64,000 bases of DNA, taken from positions 992,001-1,056,000 of the forward strand of contig JAFCMP010000001.1 of NCBI GenBank assembly GCA_017506865.1, given 5' to 3'. Positions 1 through 11,300 of the stretch are shown here, one piece after another (position 1 is the first letter of the stretch; the number at the start of each line of letters is the position of its first letter). This DNA is from Tribonema minus (lineage: Eukaryota > Sar > Xanthophyceae > Tribonematales > Tribonemataceae). The notes beneath the pieces are model-generated. The model was not told the DNA's origin. It ran no database searches and saw nothing but the letters and a program-made list of their open reading frames with translations. The translations under genes were made by a program, and so were the position numbers.

Positions 1-583
1 CCATTCTCGTTTCAGATCGTTCTGATGACCAACACCTTCCCAGCAGCCGCTGACCCCCCTTGCCCCCGCCCGCCCCCGCACCCGCTGTGGCTGGTAATAC
101 AGCCAGTTTTTTGTGCTTCGGCACCTGATGGTTGACATCAATCCTGCTACCAGACCTCGTACCTGTCGGCGCCCTGCTGACAAAAGGCGTCTTCAATGCT
201 CACTGACGCTCGCTCGTCCCGCGTGCCTGCACGCCACACCTTCCGCGTGACGCCATTCGCAGCGGCGGCAGACAAAACCAGCTCAATCACTACATCCGCA
301 GCACTCGCTGATCCCCCCACCCGCCACCCCTCAAAAAATCAACTGCTTCGTTGCGCCTCGCGCCACAACGCTGTGCCAGCGAACGCGCCCACCAGCTCGG
401 TGTTGGCATCTGCTACGGCCTGCGCTTCCCGGAGCTGTCCATGCTCATGCGCACCACCCGTTTTTCAAACCATCCCAACGGCCACACCTTTGCGGCAGCC
501 TCTGACCCTCCTCGCTTCCCTCCCCCCCAAACCAAAAAATCTGTTTCATCAAACGTTGCGGCGAAAAACACCACCGCCACCAG
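1..583 (+). repeat. Intron with about 188-bp tandem units, each carrying an exon-edge copy or its remnant
   Basis: This is intron sequence of the omega-amidase gene. Three related blocks rich in C (around 30-70, 230-320 and 475-530) share a 'cacctt...gcagc..ctgac' core. The block at 393-457 repeats the acceptor and the first 60 or so bases of the real exon (581-645) with a 188-bp offset. In that copy the Asp after the catalytic Cys-Tyr is Gly (GICYG) and similarity stops abruptly after MLMR, so it is a decayed duplicate and not an alternative exon. Confidence 0.75.
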
Positions 584-988
584 CTCGGCGTCGGCATCTG
601 CTACGACCTGCGCTTCCCGGAGCTGTCCATGCTCATGCGCGCCGCCGGCTGCGACGCCCTCTTCTTCCCCGGCGCCTTCAACCTGACCACGGGGCCAGCG
701 CACTGGGAGCTGCTGCTGCGCGCGCGCGCGCTTGACAACCAGTGCTACGTCTGCGCCGTCAGCCCCGCGCGCGGGCCGCCCGGCGGCGGGTACCAGGCGT
801 GGGGACACAGCACCGCGGTGAGTCCCTGGGGCGAGGTGATTGCGACGACGGGGCACGAGAGCGCGATCGTGTACGCGGTGCTGGAGCTGGGGAGGAACGC
901 GGAGGTGCGCGCGAGCATCCCCGTGAGCCAGCAGAAGCGCCGCGACGTGTACGGTCTGCAGGGGCCGGGGGAGCGCGCGGGGCTGTAG
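584..988 (+). CDS. NIT2: Omega-amidase / nitrilase-like protein, C-terminal exon (partial gene)
   Basis: The exon encodes the last 134 residues of a carbon-nitrogen hydrolase of the NIT2 (omega-amidase) group, which hydrolyses alpha-ketoglutaramate or alpha-ketosuccinamate and belongs to nitrogen salvage. The catalytic cysteine lies in GICYDLRFPE close to the exon start, followed by PGAFNLTTGPAHWELL and SPWGEV, which match the NIT2 family closely and in order; the C-terminal pattern IPVSQQKRRDVY also fits. The exon opens after a CAG acceptor at 581-583 and ends at TAG 986-988. The N-terminal half, with the catalytic Glu and Lys, lies off the left edge. A damaged copy of the exon start lies 188 bp upstream. 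Identity as nitrilase superfamily is firm; NIT2 rather than another branch is very likely. Confidence 0.9.
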   Translation, partial: LGVGICYDLRFPELSMLMRAAGCDALFFPGAFNLTTGPAHWELLLRARALDNQCYVCAVSPARGPPGGGYQAWGHSTAVSPWGEVIATTGHESAIVYAVLELGRNAEVRASIPVSQQKRRDVYGLQGPGERAGL

Positions 989-1289
989 GATGTGGTCGCG
1001 CGCGCGCATGTGCGGCGCTGAGTGTAGTAGTTGTTGAAGTAGGACAGTACATAGCACTCCCCGGTGGGTGCGGCCCGTTGGGTAACGACCGCGTCCGCGC
1101 ATCATCGGTGTACAGCGGCGCTCGACGCACAGTCACAACTATCGATAAATACACAACAACACATTATGTGAAGCCTGATTGCTGCGCAGTACATATGTGC
1201 TCTCTGTCACTGCTCTGCCCTGCACCTGCATTGAACTTGTGAGGTGTATGATGCACTGGAGTGTGATGCGCTTTTTTGCATCTTCATCA

Positions 1290-1530
1290 GAGTCATGAGG
1301 TATATGCTGCGCTGGACTGGCAGTGTCTTGCTGTGTTGACGCTTCTGTCTCGGTGCTCAGCCCGGCGGCCATTGCAAGCCCCTCGTTTATCAGTGTCAGC
1401 AATGGGTATTGTCACATATGGTGCGCTGGAGTGGCAGTGGCTTGCTGTGTTGTCGCTTTCGTCTCAGTGCTCAGCACAATGGCCGTTGCAAGCCCCTCTT
1501 CATCAGAGCCAGCGATGGGTATTGTCTCAA
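1290..1530. repeat. Two-copy 114-bp tandem repeat
   Basis: The segment beginning near 1300 (gctggactggcagtgtcttg) recurs 114 bp downstream with about 85-90% similarity by eye (cttgctgtgttg at 1327 and again at 1441; gcaatgggtattgtc in both). A third, partial unit is visible around 1240-1290. No coding meaning is apparent. Confidence 0.8.
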
Positions 1531-1628
1531 GCTCCTTGTGCCAGTCAAGCACTGGCCGCTGCATGCCACTGGCGCCATAGCTCCTTGTGCCAGTCAAGCA
1601 CCGCCGGCTGCATGCCACTGGCACCATA
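1530..1628. repeat. Two-copy 49-bp tandem repeat
   Basis: The unit starting gctccttgtgccagtcaagc at 1531 recurs at 1580 with few differences, both ending in gcatgccactggc.ccat. It directly follows the 114-bp repeat. Confidence 0.8.
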
Positions 1629-2385
1629 GCGCGTGCAGCGACTGGCAGACATGCAACACCACGTAAGGATTCATTCACATGAACAGAAATCAGGTCTCAA
1701 GGGGTCTGCGTGCATCGTTGCTAGGGGCATCTGCATGCGGCAAACAGGGGCACGGGATGGCACACACAAGTGGTTTCGAGCTCAAAGCGCTATTGCTTTT
1801 TGTTGGATACACAGCTAACCCCCGGCCGCAGGGCCACATGCAGATTTGGCGCAGAGAGCTGACCGCAGCGTTGCTGTGGCGTCCCCCCCCCCACCACCAC
1901 TTTGATTCGCAGCACCGCACCCTCGGAAACACACGCCTCATCAACGCACAGCATCTGTAACATTCGATGGAACCACCACTCCACGGATGACCGCCTCTAC
2001 ATCATGCACACACCGAACGCCCCTTCGCACATCTTGCCTACTCCCCCTCCCCCCACCCCCCCCACGGACCCCCTTCGAAACCAGCTGAAAGCGGCAATGC
2101 AAATGCCCCCCTCCCCCGCAGCAGCTGCCCTTAGGCGTTCTGTCCACGCCGCAGACACCCGTAGGCAGCAAGCAGGCCGCCGCTCTGGAGGGCGCCGCCT
2201 CTTCTCCGCATCGCCGCTGCTCTCAGCGCTTCGCCGACAACGGTCAGATGTCCCGCGCATCCGACGAGGTGACTCGCGGCACCGCCTCGCTTTCACCCCC
2301 CCCTTCACCCCCCCCCCCCCCCACACACACACACACCTAAGTGTTAAGGGGGGTAGCGGCTAGGGTTAGCGCCACGCAGCCAGGG

Positions 2386-5300
2386 CTAGCCCGCGATGTG
2401 GCGCCCCGGCGGCGACTCCGGGCCGCCCGGCGCCGCGCGCTTGCCGCCCTTGGTGAGGAACGCCTCGCCCTGGATGATGACCTCCGCGAGCTCGAGGCGC
2501 TTGAGCGACAGGTCCACGGGCGCGGCGTACATGTTGAGCGTCTCGGCGCGCGTGTTCAGGTCGTCGAGGTCGAGCGCGTAGACGCCCCACGAGACGGTGC
2601 GCGCGCGCTTGGCCTCGCCCTGGTCGCGCAGCTCCACGACGATGACGGAGCCCGCGCCGAGCGTCTCCAGCGGGTTCTGCATGTGCCACGTCTGCGCCCA
2701 CCACAGGTACCCCGGGCGCGTGAGGCACGGGAAGACGACGTCCTGCTGCGCCTCCGACAGCTGCCCCTTGCCGTTGTACACGGAGACGCTGAGGAACGGC
2801 GACACGAGCGCGTCAGTGCTCGCCATGGTCGTCCTCTCGAGCAGCAGCGACAGGTACGTGAAGCCGAACAGCTTCTCGGGCGGCGCGAGCAGCGGCGCGC
2901 GCTCCGTGGGGTGGAAGTGCTTCTGCATGAGCAGCGCGAGCTCGCGCTCGCCCTTGACAATGTCCACGACGCTCTTGCCGTCCGCGGGGCGCGCGAGGCT
3001 CAGGTCGCCGCCCTTCCACGCGAGCACCGCCGCGGCCGCCGCGTTGCAGTGCTCGGCGGCGTCGTGCAGCGCCGTCGCGCCCCTGCGGTCCTGCGCGTTC
3101 GGGTCGGCGCCGTTCTCCACCAGCCATGCCGCGACCTGAGTTGGGTTGGGGGGTAGTGCGGGGCAGTCTTGAGGTTACGGTGCGCGTTATTGCTATGATG
3201 ATGCAGACGTGAGCGCAGATGCGGAGGCAGTGCATATGGTCCGGAGTAGGGTAAGGGCAAGGATTGGCGTTGAGATGAGGGCAAAGGTGGGGTCGGCATT
3301 GTTCTCCACCAGCCATGCCGCGACCTGAATTGGGCGGGGGCGGGGCACAAGGGGTGGCGTGGCGGCCGTGAGTGAAGACGCGGGTCAGGGGTGAGGTTGG
3401 GGAGCAGGGGGGGCTGAGACTACAATCAGGGCGAGGTCGGTATACGTTGGAGTCCGCGTCGTTCTCCACCAGCCACGCCGCGACTTGGGGTGCGTTCAGG
3501 CGCGGGGGTAGTGCAGGGCAGCCTTAGGATAAGAGCTAGGGTATGGTCAGTGCATGCAGGTCGACTGTAAGGTGGACGGCAGCAGCCGCAACCAAGAGTC
3601 CCCGTGCAGCTCACCTGCCGAGCAGACGGGGCGCTGCCGGCGGCATGCGCCGTCGGGTACCTACCTACCCTTACGTACACAACAGCAGTCTAAACGCCAA
3701 CACGCACAAGGCTTCACGGCGCACCTGCTGCACGATGCCGGGGCCATTAGAGCGCGCTGCGGCGGCCGGCTCGCGCGCAGGCAACTGGCAGCACGTGTGC
3801 GCTGCCAGTTGCCTAACCTGATTTACACCACAGCTTCAAACAGAAGCAGAAGCATTGATACCGTTTAGACGAACGCCGTGCGTCCTGTCAACATCGGCGC
3901 ACCTGCTGCACGGCGACGGGGCCGCCGGGGCGCGCGGCGGCGGCCTCGGGCTCCCTCGCGCGCGCCGCCACAGACCTACCTATCTACTTGACCTGAAGTA
4001 CCCACTTTGAGTACCAGCCTCAACTACGCTGTCTAGCAGCAGTGCTCGCGGCGCACCTGCTGCACGGCGCCGGGGCCGCTGGGGCGCGTGGCGGCGGCCT
4101 CAGTCGCTCGCGCGCGCTGCCATAAACCTACCTACCCTGAAGTATGCAACAGCCTCACATACATGCATACGTATACACCAATATACATACACCATCTGAA
4201 CGCAACACACACACAAGGCTTCACGGCGCACCTGCTGCACGGCGACGGGGCCGCCGGGGCGCGCGGCGGCGGCCTCCGGCTCGCGCGCGCGCGCCGCCAG
4301 GTGCAGCGGCGTCTCGCCCGCCCTGTTGGTGACGCGCACGAGCGCGCGGCGCCCGGCGAGGTCCAGGAACTCCATGGGCTCGCGGCGCTTGTCGTGACGG
4401 AACTGGTACAGGCCGACGACCATGCGCAGCGGCACCATCCACGTCTGCAGCGAGCCCTCGGTCTCCGCCTGGAAGTACAGGCGCCCCTCGCGGTTCTTCT
4501 TGTCGAGGAGGTCCGGCGTGTGCAGCTCAAAGGCAAAGTCGACGTGCTCCGACTTCTTGAGCATGGCGCTGTCGAGGCGGATCGCCTTGCTCGGCTCGAG
4601 GTCCGTCTTCTTGTGGAAGTACATGAGGTGCGTCTCCGTGAGGACGCACCAGCGCCGGATCCACCTGGGTCAGGGTTGAAGTTAGGGTTATGGTTAGGTT
4701 TAGCCGGATCCACCTGTGCCCGCGCGCGTGCGTGTGTCGCCGGTGCTGAGGATCAGGTTCTTGAGGTTCCATTGGGTTTTCAGGTAGCATTGTTGGGTCT
4801 AGCGATAGTGTGACATGTAGAGTAGGCTGCAGTTGCATCGATCTAGCCCCTCAACCTACAGTTCGAGGGGGGGCAGTCACCCAGAGGTACGCGAGGTGCG
4901 TCTTCGTGAGGCTCCCCTTGCGCACAAGCACGCGCGCGTGGTTGACGGTGGTGAGGATTCGGTTTTGAAGTAGCGTTAGCGTGAGGGTCGGGTTCGAGCT
5001 GTCTGCGATGCGCATTGGCACCCATTGCGCACACCTCTCATCTGACACGAACGCCGAGCCTGTGACGAGAGAGAGGCGTGTGTCACTATTTGGCAATACT
5101 AGGGGCGGCCTGCCATCAGCAGCACAGCTCCAATCAGTGGGCAATGCTCTGATCTGCAAGCCCCCGTGTAGAGCTGATCCCGCTCTGCACCCTGACAATA
5201 ACAGGCACAAAGCACGTCACACCCGCGCCTCACAATCTGGGGGAGTAGCATCATGTTTTGAGGTATGTACTGCGGTACATGAACGATGGTATGCGATGGT

Positions 5301-8300
5301 GTTTTGAAGTATTGCGAGTGTAAACTTCTACAAGAACACGCATACCTGTCAGTGCTGCAGCGCTTGTTGAGGTAGCCCGCCATGACTTGTAAAAGCCGAT
5401 GCCCGCGCGTGCCTTCGCAGCGCGACATGCTTTGGGGTATCACATCACCAAAGCAACATCACCAGTCTTCCAGTGCTGATGAGTTTCATCGTACACCGTA
5501 CGTAAATGTACTTCAAGTGCATGCATACCTGTCAGTCTCGCGGCGCTTCTTGAGGTAGCCCGCCATGAGCAGGGTGGACTCGTCAAAGCCGGTGCCGCCC
5601 TTGTTTGCCTTGGCCTTGACGGCGCCGATGCGCCTCACGTCGCGCGCGCGCGCGGTGCGCGCCTGCTTGAACACGTTGATGTTGGAGCTTATCTGCGCCA
5701 TGAGCGGGCAGTGGGCGGGGACACGTGGTTAGGGCTACGGCTAGAGAAGGTGCGGTCGGCCAGAAGAAGCAGCGGCATTGGCAGCGCTGCGACTCACGGC
5801 ATGCCGGTACACCTGATATGCAGTCAGTACGGCAGTCACAGGCGCAGGTCAACCGCCCGCGTCGCACTTCAACGTGACCTTCGACGCCATGGCATGGACG
5901 CTGCCCGGTCTCTCGCCGACAGACACGTAGTGCCATACATATGGAGGGAGATGAGACTAGAAAGATTGTGCAACGATTCGGTGCAACATTATCTGATGGT
6001 GTGCGACGACGGCGATGTGGAATTTGGGGCTCACCTTTCGGCTGCTGAGCAGTGAGGCCTCGGTCTCCTTGGCCTCCTCCCTGGCGAGCGCTGCCTCCAC
6101 GTCCATGTTGGCGCGCTTGGCCAGGTACCTGCGAAGCGCGACACGCGGCGTGCATGGGCTTTCGTCAGTGCCCAGCGGGTTTGAGCAGCGCTCAGCACAG
6201 ATTGGCAGTGATCAGCATGGTGTGGGAGTGCTGAGCACTGTTTAGCAAGTGCTCTGCAGGATGTGGCAGTGCTCGCGGGATCAGGCAGGTCTCAGCAGGA
6301 TCAGGCGGTGCTCAGCACGCTGCATCATCTTAGCAGTGCTCAGCAGGATTAGGCAGTGCTCAGGATCAGGCAGTGCTCACGTGGCAATACTTGCCGCCGT
6401 CGGGCAGTGCAAACATGGATTTGAATGCCCTCGCGCCGCCGCTGCTCTTCGGCTGAGCATCACCGCCTCGTTCACTCTGAGCGACTCACTCACTCACTCA
6501 CTTGCAGAGGTCGTGATGCGCGGCGCCGGCGGCGCACCGCCTCACTCACTCTGAGTAACTCACTCACTCTGAGTGACTCACTCGCTCTGAGTGACTCACT
6601 CACTCTGAGTGACTCACTTACTCAATCACTATACTTGCAGAGGTCGCAGTGCGCGACGCCGCCGGCGGCGTAGTGCCTCGCACACTCTGAGTGCCTCACT
6701 CACTCAATCACTCACTTGCAGAGGTCGTAGTGCGCGACGCCGGCGGCGTAGTGCATGCACGTGTTGCCCAGCTTGTCGCGCCCGTAGACGTCCTCCGGGA
6801 AGGGCTCCAGCAAGGCCACAATGTCCAGGCGGCCTGCGGCGGCCGCGGCGTGGACCAGGCTGCCAAACGTGCGGCCGGCGTCCCACCTGCGGTCATCGCA
6901 CGGGCAGGTGACAGTGTGAGTTTTAGAAAGTAATGAAAGGCATGTCACAGGGGCAGGTATGTGGGGTAAGTGGCGGTGTGTTCATTCGGCGGCTGCAGCG
7001 GGGACTGGGCTGCCAAACTTGCAGCCGGCGTCCCCACCTGCAGGTGACGCAGGGCAGGTATGTAAGGCATGTATGTCGCAGGGGTAGGCATTTGAGGCAA
7101 GCGGGGTAGGCAAGCGGGGTAGGCATTTGAGGCAAGCGGGCATGTGCACCATGCAGCGGCTGCGCCGTGGGGCGGCCAGGCTGCCAAAGGCGCGGCCTGC
7201 ATGGGGGATGTAGGGCAGGTATGTAGGGCACGTACGCTAGGTAGGTAATGTTTGCGACTGTTTAAAGCGCATGCTGCAGTTGGCGCGAGCGCCATCCGGC
7301 CAAAACTCTGTGCACCGCCCTGCATGAGGTCCGCCGTTCCGCACACTCCGCCCACCATGCCTGACCTCAACTCTAACCTGTATCCCAAGCCATTTTCGCG
7401 AGCGTACCTGTTCCTCACAAACAGCAGCTCCGGCCAGTCCGTGATGCCGGCGGTGACGCCGTTCGCGTCGCCCGTCGCCGCCTCCGCGAACAGCGCCTTC
7501 ACCGCGGCCTCGAGCCGCTTGTTACGCGCGAACGCGCGGCCGGCGCGCTGGATGCGCCGCGCCGCCGCCAGCGCGCGCGCGTAGCGCCGCCGCGCGATGA
7601 GCCTCCGCGCAAGCGCCTGCACCAGCACGACGCCGGCGACGCTGCGCTTGTACGCGGCGCGCGCGGCGGCGCCGCGGGCGGCGGCCGCGATGCGCGTCTC
7701 GGCGGCGCGCGCGCGCGCAAAGGCGCAGCGCGCCAGGAAGCCGCGCACCGCTGCCTGGATGGCCGTCGCGGCAAAGCGCGAGCGCGCGAGCGCCTTGCGC
7801 GCGAGGACCATGCGCGCCCACGCCTCCATCTTGGTGGCCTGCCGCGCTCACGTTTGCGCGTGCGCTGGGGTTAGTGTCGATGCTCAAGGTGGCGGCGTGC
7901 GTCAGTGTTGAATTTGAAGTCGAAAACCACCATGCGGCTGCGTGCGAGCGCCCTGCGCGCGAGGACCATGCGCGCCCACGCCTCCATCTTGGTGGCCTGC
8001 CGCGTCGCGAGCGCGGCGTGTCGCGCGTGCGCTGGAGTTAGTGTTGAAGCTCAAGGCGGCGGCGTGCGTCACTGGTGAGGTTGACGCTGGACACCACGTG
8101 CAGCCGTTCGCGGGCGCCTCATACGCGCGGGCCATGCGAGCCTGCACCTCCCTTTTGGAGGCCTGGGATGCTCACGCCCCGCAGCGAGCAGTCCCAGATC
8201 CCAACTCTTATTCTTCTTGCCTCCTGCTCTCCATGTAGGCTGTTCTGGGTACATGAGAGCACGAGGCTCAGTAGGCTGACCCGACCTATGCTGACCTGAA

Positions 8301-11300
8301 CCCCAGGGTGTCCCTCGCCTAGCGCCATCACGCTCTCACGCATGCCGGCCCCGCGTCATTGATTCGCAACTAGGCTCATCGCGTGAAGCCAGTGTGCCCC
8401 CGACACGGTACCGTCCATGTGCATACACACGTACCTGGTACAAAGCTAACCCACTCCCTCACCTTGCGCGCCTCCCGCTCGCGCTTGAGTCATACAGTCG
8501 CAGTATGGCTCCTCGCACGAAGCCAGTGCGCCCCGCCCCAGTACCGTCCATGCGCATACATTTGCCCTCGAAGTTTCAATTCAAAGCCTACGTAGCCCCC
8601 ACGGGCTGCCTCACCTTGCGCGCCTCCCGCTCGCGCTTGAGCCGGTCCTGCGTCTTGAGGGAGCAGAAGGTCTTGCGGGCGGCCAGGCCGCGCGCCATGC
8701 ACTGCAGCGCCGTCGCCGCGACGACGGCCGTGCGCAGGTGCATGCGCGCCAGCTTGCCGCGCACCATGGCCTGTATCGCCGTGGCGGCGGCGGCGTCCGC
8801 GCGCGCCTTCTGGATGGCCGCCTGCATCACAATACATATTTGTTTCGGGCAGCGTCAGGGGAGGCTCTTGCTCCACAAGATGAGATGGTTTTCGTTGCGC
8901 AGCAAATCGCATGCATCGCGGTGGCGGCGGCGGCGTCCGCGCGCGCCTTCTGGATGGCCGCCTGCAACACGAGTCGGATTTGTTACAGGCAGCGCCGCTA
9001 CAGGAGGTTCTTGCTCCGCGAGTTGACAAGTTTTTTTGTTTTGCAGCATCGCGATATAGAGGAGGTCTTTGCTCCGCAAGATGAGGAGGTTCTCGTTTTG
9101 CAGCAGACCGACTGTGTCGCGGGGCGGCGGCGGCGTCCGTGCGCGCCTTCTGGATGGCAGCCTACATAACGAGTCAGAGTTGCTTTAGGCAGCATCATGA
9201 GCGGAAGTGGTGCTTCACGAGATGACAAGGGTTTCTGTTGGGGCAGCATCGTTGCGGGAAGTTCGGGGCTTGTGGGGAAGGGGGGGGGGGGGGTCTGGAA
9301 TTTGGAACGTGCATATCAGCAGCGTAATTGCCTCGACGACAGTGCTCAGGCGACGCTGCCGCACACCCGCATGGCGGCGGCCACGGCGGCGGCCGCGCGC
9401 GCATTCTGAATGGGCGCCTGCTCCGCAAGGCCGAGTATCGCGAGGCGGCGGCGTTACAGAAGGTTCTTTTTGCTCCGCGAGAGATTTGGGTTTTTCTCTT
9501 CAAGCGGACGGTGGGCATCATCGAGGCAAATGCGATTCGGCAGTTCGTTGCCAGCTGACATTTTCCGCGCAAACCAGCTTGTTTGCGCAGCAGCACTCTC
9601 GCATGCGCGTGCGCGCACAACGTGCACGCACGCAGGCAGCCTCATGTACTTCAACGTTGAAGTGCCACGCATACACACCTTGCCCCACTTGCGCGCCAGC
9701 AGGCGGCGCGCGTACTTCTGGATAGTGACGGACGCCGCCTCCCGGCTGCGGCGGCGCTCTTTGGCCAGCCGCTTGGCGAGGCAGCGCGCGATGAAGCCGC
9801 GCGCAATGCGCTGCACCTGTTGCATCACAAAGGACACGCAAAAGCGTGCCGGTGTTAATGGCTGGCGCTTAGCGTTAGGGTTAACCCTAGGCAGCGCGCG
9901 ATGAAGCCGCGCGCGATGCGCTGCACCTGTTGCATCACAAAGGACGCGCAAAAGCGTGCCTGTGTTTAAGGGCGGACGCTGCTGATGCAGCACAAGCGGG
10001 AGGCGAGAGGTAGTGCCTGCATTGCCGTGCGTGGGTTGTTCCGGCGCCGTTCCTTGGCCAGCCTGATAGAGTGTGGGGACCCGTGTGCTGAGCGATGATG
10101 CAAGTGCTGAGCAGCGTGGCAAGCGGGCTGTGCCGGGGCCTGCTGCACCGCAAGCACTGCTGCAAAGCATCGTTGACGCTCTATTGAGAGGCATGCAAAC
10201 AAAGAGTGGGAGATCTGATTAAAGGCAGCGGTGCACGTGTCTCGCACAGTGTGCCGCGCCTGCAGCAGCGGCCATGTGCTGTTCCGTACGGTGCGAGGTG
10301 CTGTACTTTGGTCGGAAACCATGGATTTGAGGTGTCTTCCAGCTGCCGCAAGCTCGTGAGCAATGCCGCGCAATGCAGCGCACTCGCTGCCGTATTGCTG
10401 GTGTGGCAGCGCCTCATGCGAGAGTCGCTGATTTATCTGGGGTCAAGGCCCTGTCCTCGTGCTGCGGCAGGCCCTGCGCATTGCCGAGCCGTATCACATC
10501 AGTACTCCCGCTACTTGTGTTGTCGGCATTGCACAGATGGTTCAGACAGTGTGCTCGGGAGTACATGTCGGCGTTTGATGCGGCGACGAGGCTGCTGAGC
10601 AGCGCCACGTGTGCGTACGCATCGTCACCCTACCCTGCTGCTGCAGGGTCTTGCGCGCTATGCGCATCATCCGGCCGTATTGCATCATCAGCACTCCAGT
10701 GTATCTAGCAGTTCTACACAGACGCTCACAAGGTACGTGTATATTCCAACCCTAAGTAGCAAGCTTGGCATCGGCTATATGAAATTGTTCACGCCATAAG
10801 CAAGAAGTAATCAATACACAAGAAGTACACAGCCGGTATAGACAGTATACTTGTCGTTGCGAGCCAAGTTGCTGAGCAGTGCCACGGACGCACACGTTCC
10901 GCAGCCTGCTCTGGGGTCACGCGCTCCATGCGCGTTTGCAGCGGTGCCACATGATTGGCGTTCCTGTTTCGTGGCCGTAGTACACTAATGGTATATACAG
11001 TACCGTTGCTCACAGTAGCTTATTATTATTACGCGTCGTTGTAATACGCGCTGCTGAGCAGTGCCGCGAAAACGCACCCGTATCGCCGCCTTGTCCTGCT
11101 GCTGCAGGGCCTTGCGCGCCGCGTAGCCGCGCCACACGCGCTGTATGCCCGTGGCGCCCGCGACGTAGTGCTGCTGCAGCGCCCAGCGCAGCCTGTCGAG
11201 GCCGTCGTCCTTGAGGAACACCTGCGTCGAAAATGAGTTGGCATGGCAACACAAATGGCATTGAGCAAGATGGATCTTTACAACAATGACAATCTAATTC

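Larger units (their letters stand above)
989..2385. other. Intergenic region between convergent genes; contains tandem repeats only
   Basis: This separates the 3' ends of the omega-amidase gene (+) and the myosin gene (-). I see no supported coding exon. It holds two short tandem duplications (listed separately), a C-rich tract at about 2040-2130 and a (C)n(AC)n simple repeat at about 2296-2336. Open frames here are low-complexity and show no family signature. Confidence 0.6.

Noticed and set aside
2341-3156. 271-residue + strand open frame opposite the last myosin exon.
   Set aside because: Antisense shadow: Arg/Ala/Leu-rich composition typical of reading a GC-rich exon backwards.
6475-6720. 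Short direct repeats considered as a possible CRISPR-like array.
   Set aside because: Units are simple GAGT/CACT microsatellite without uniform repeats and unique spacers, in a eukaryotic intron.
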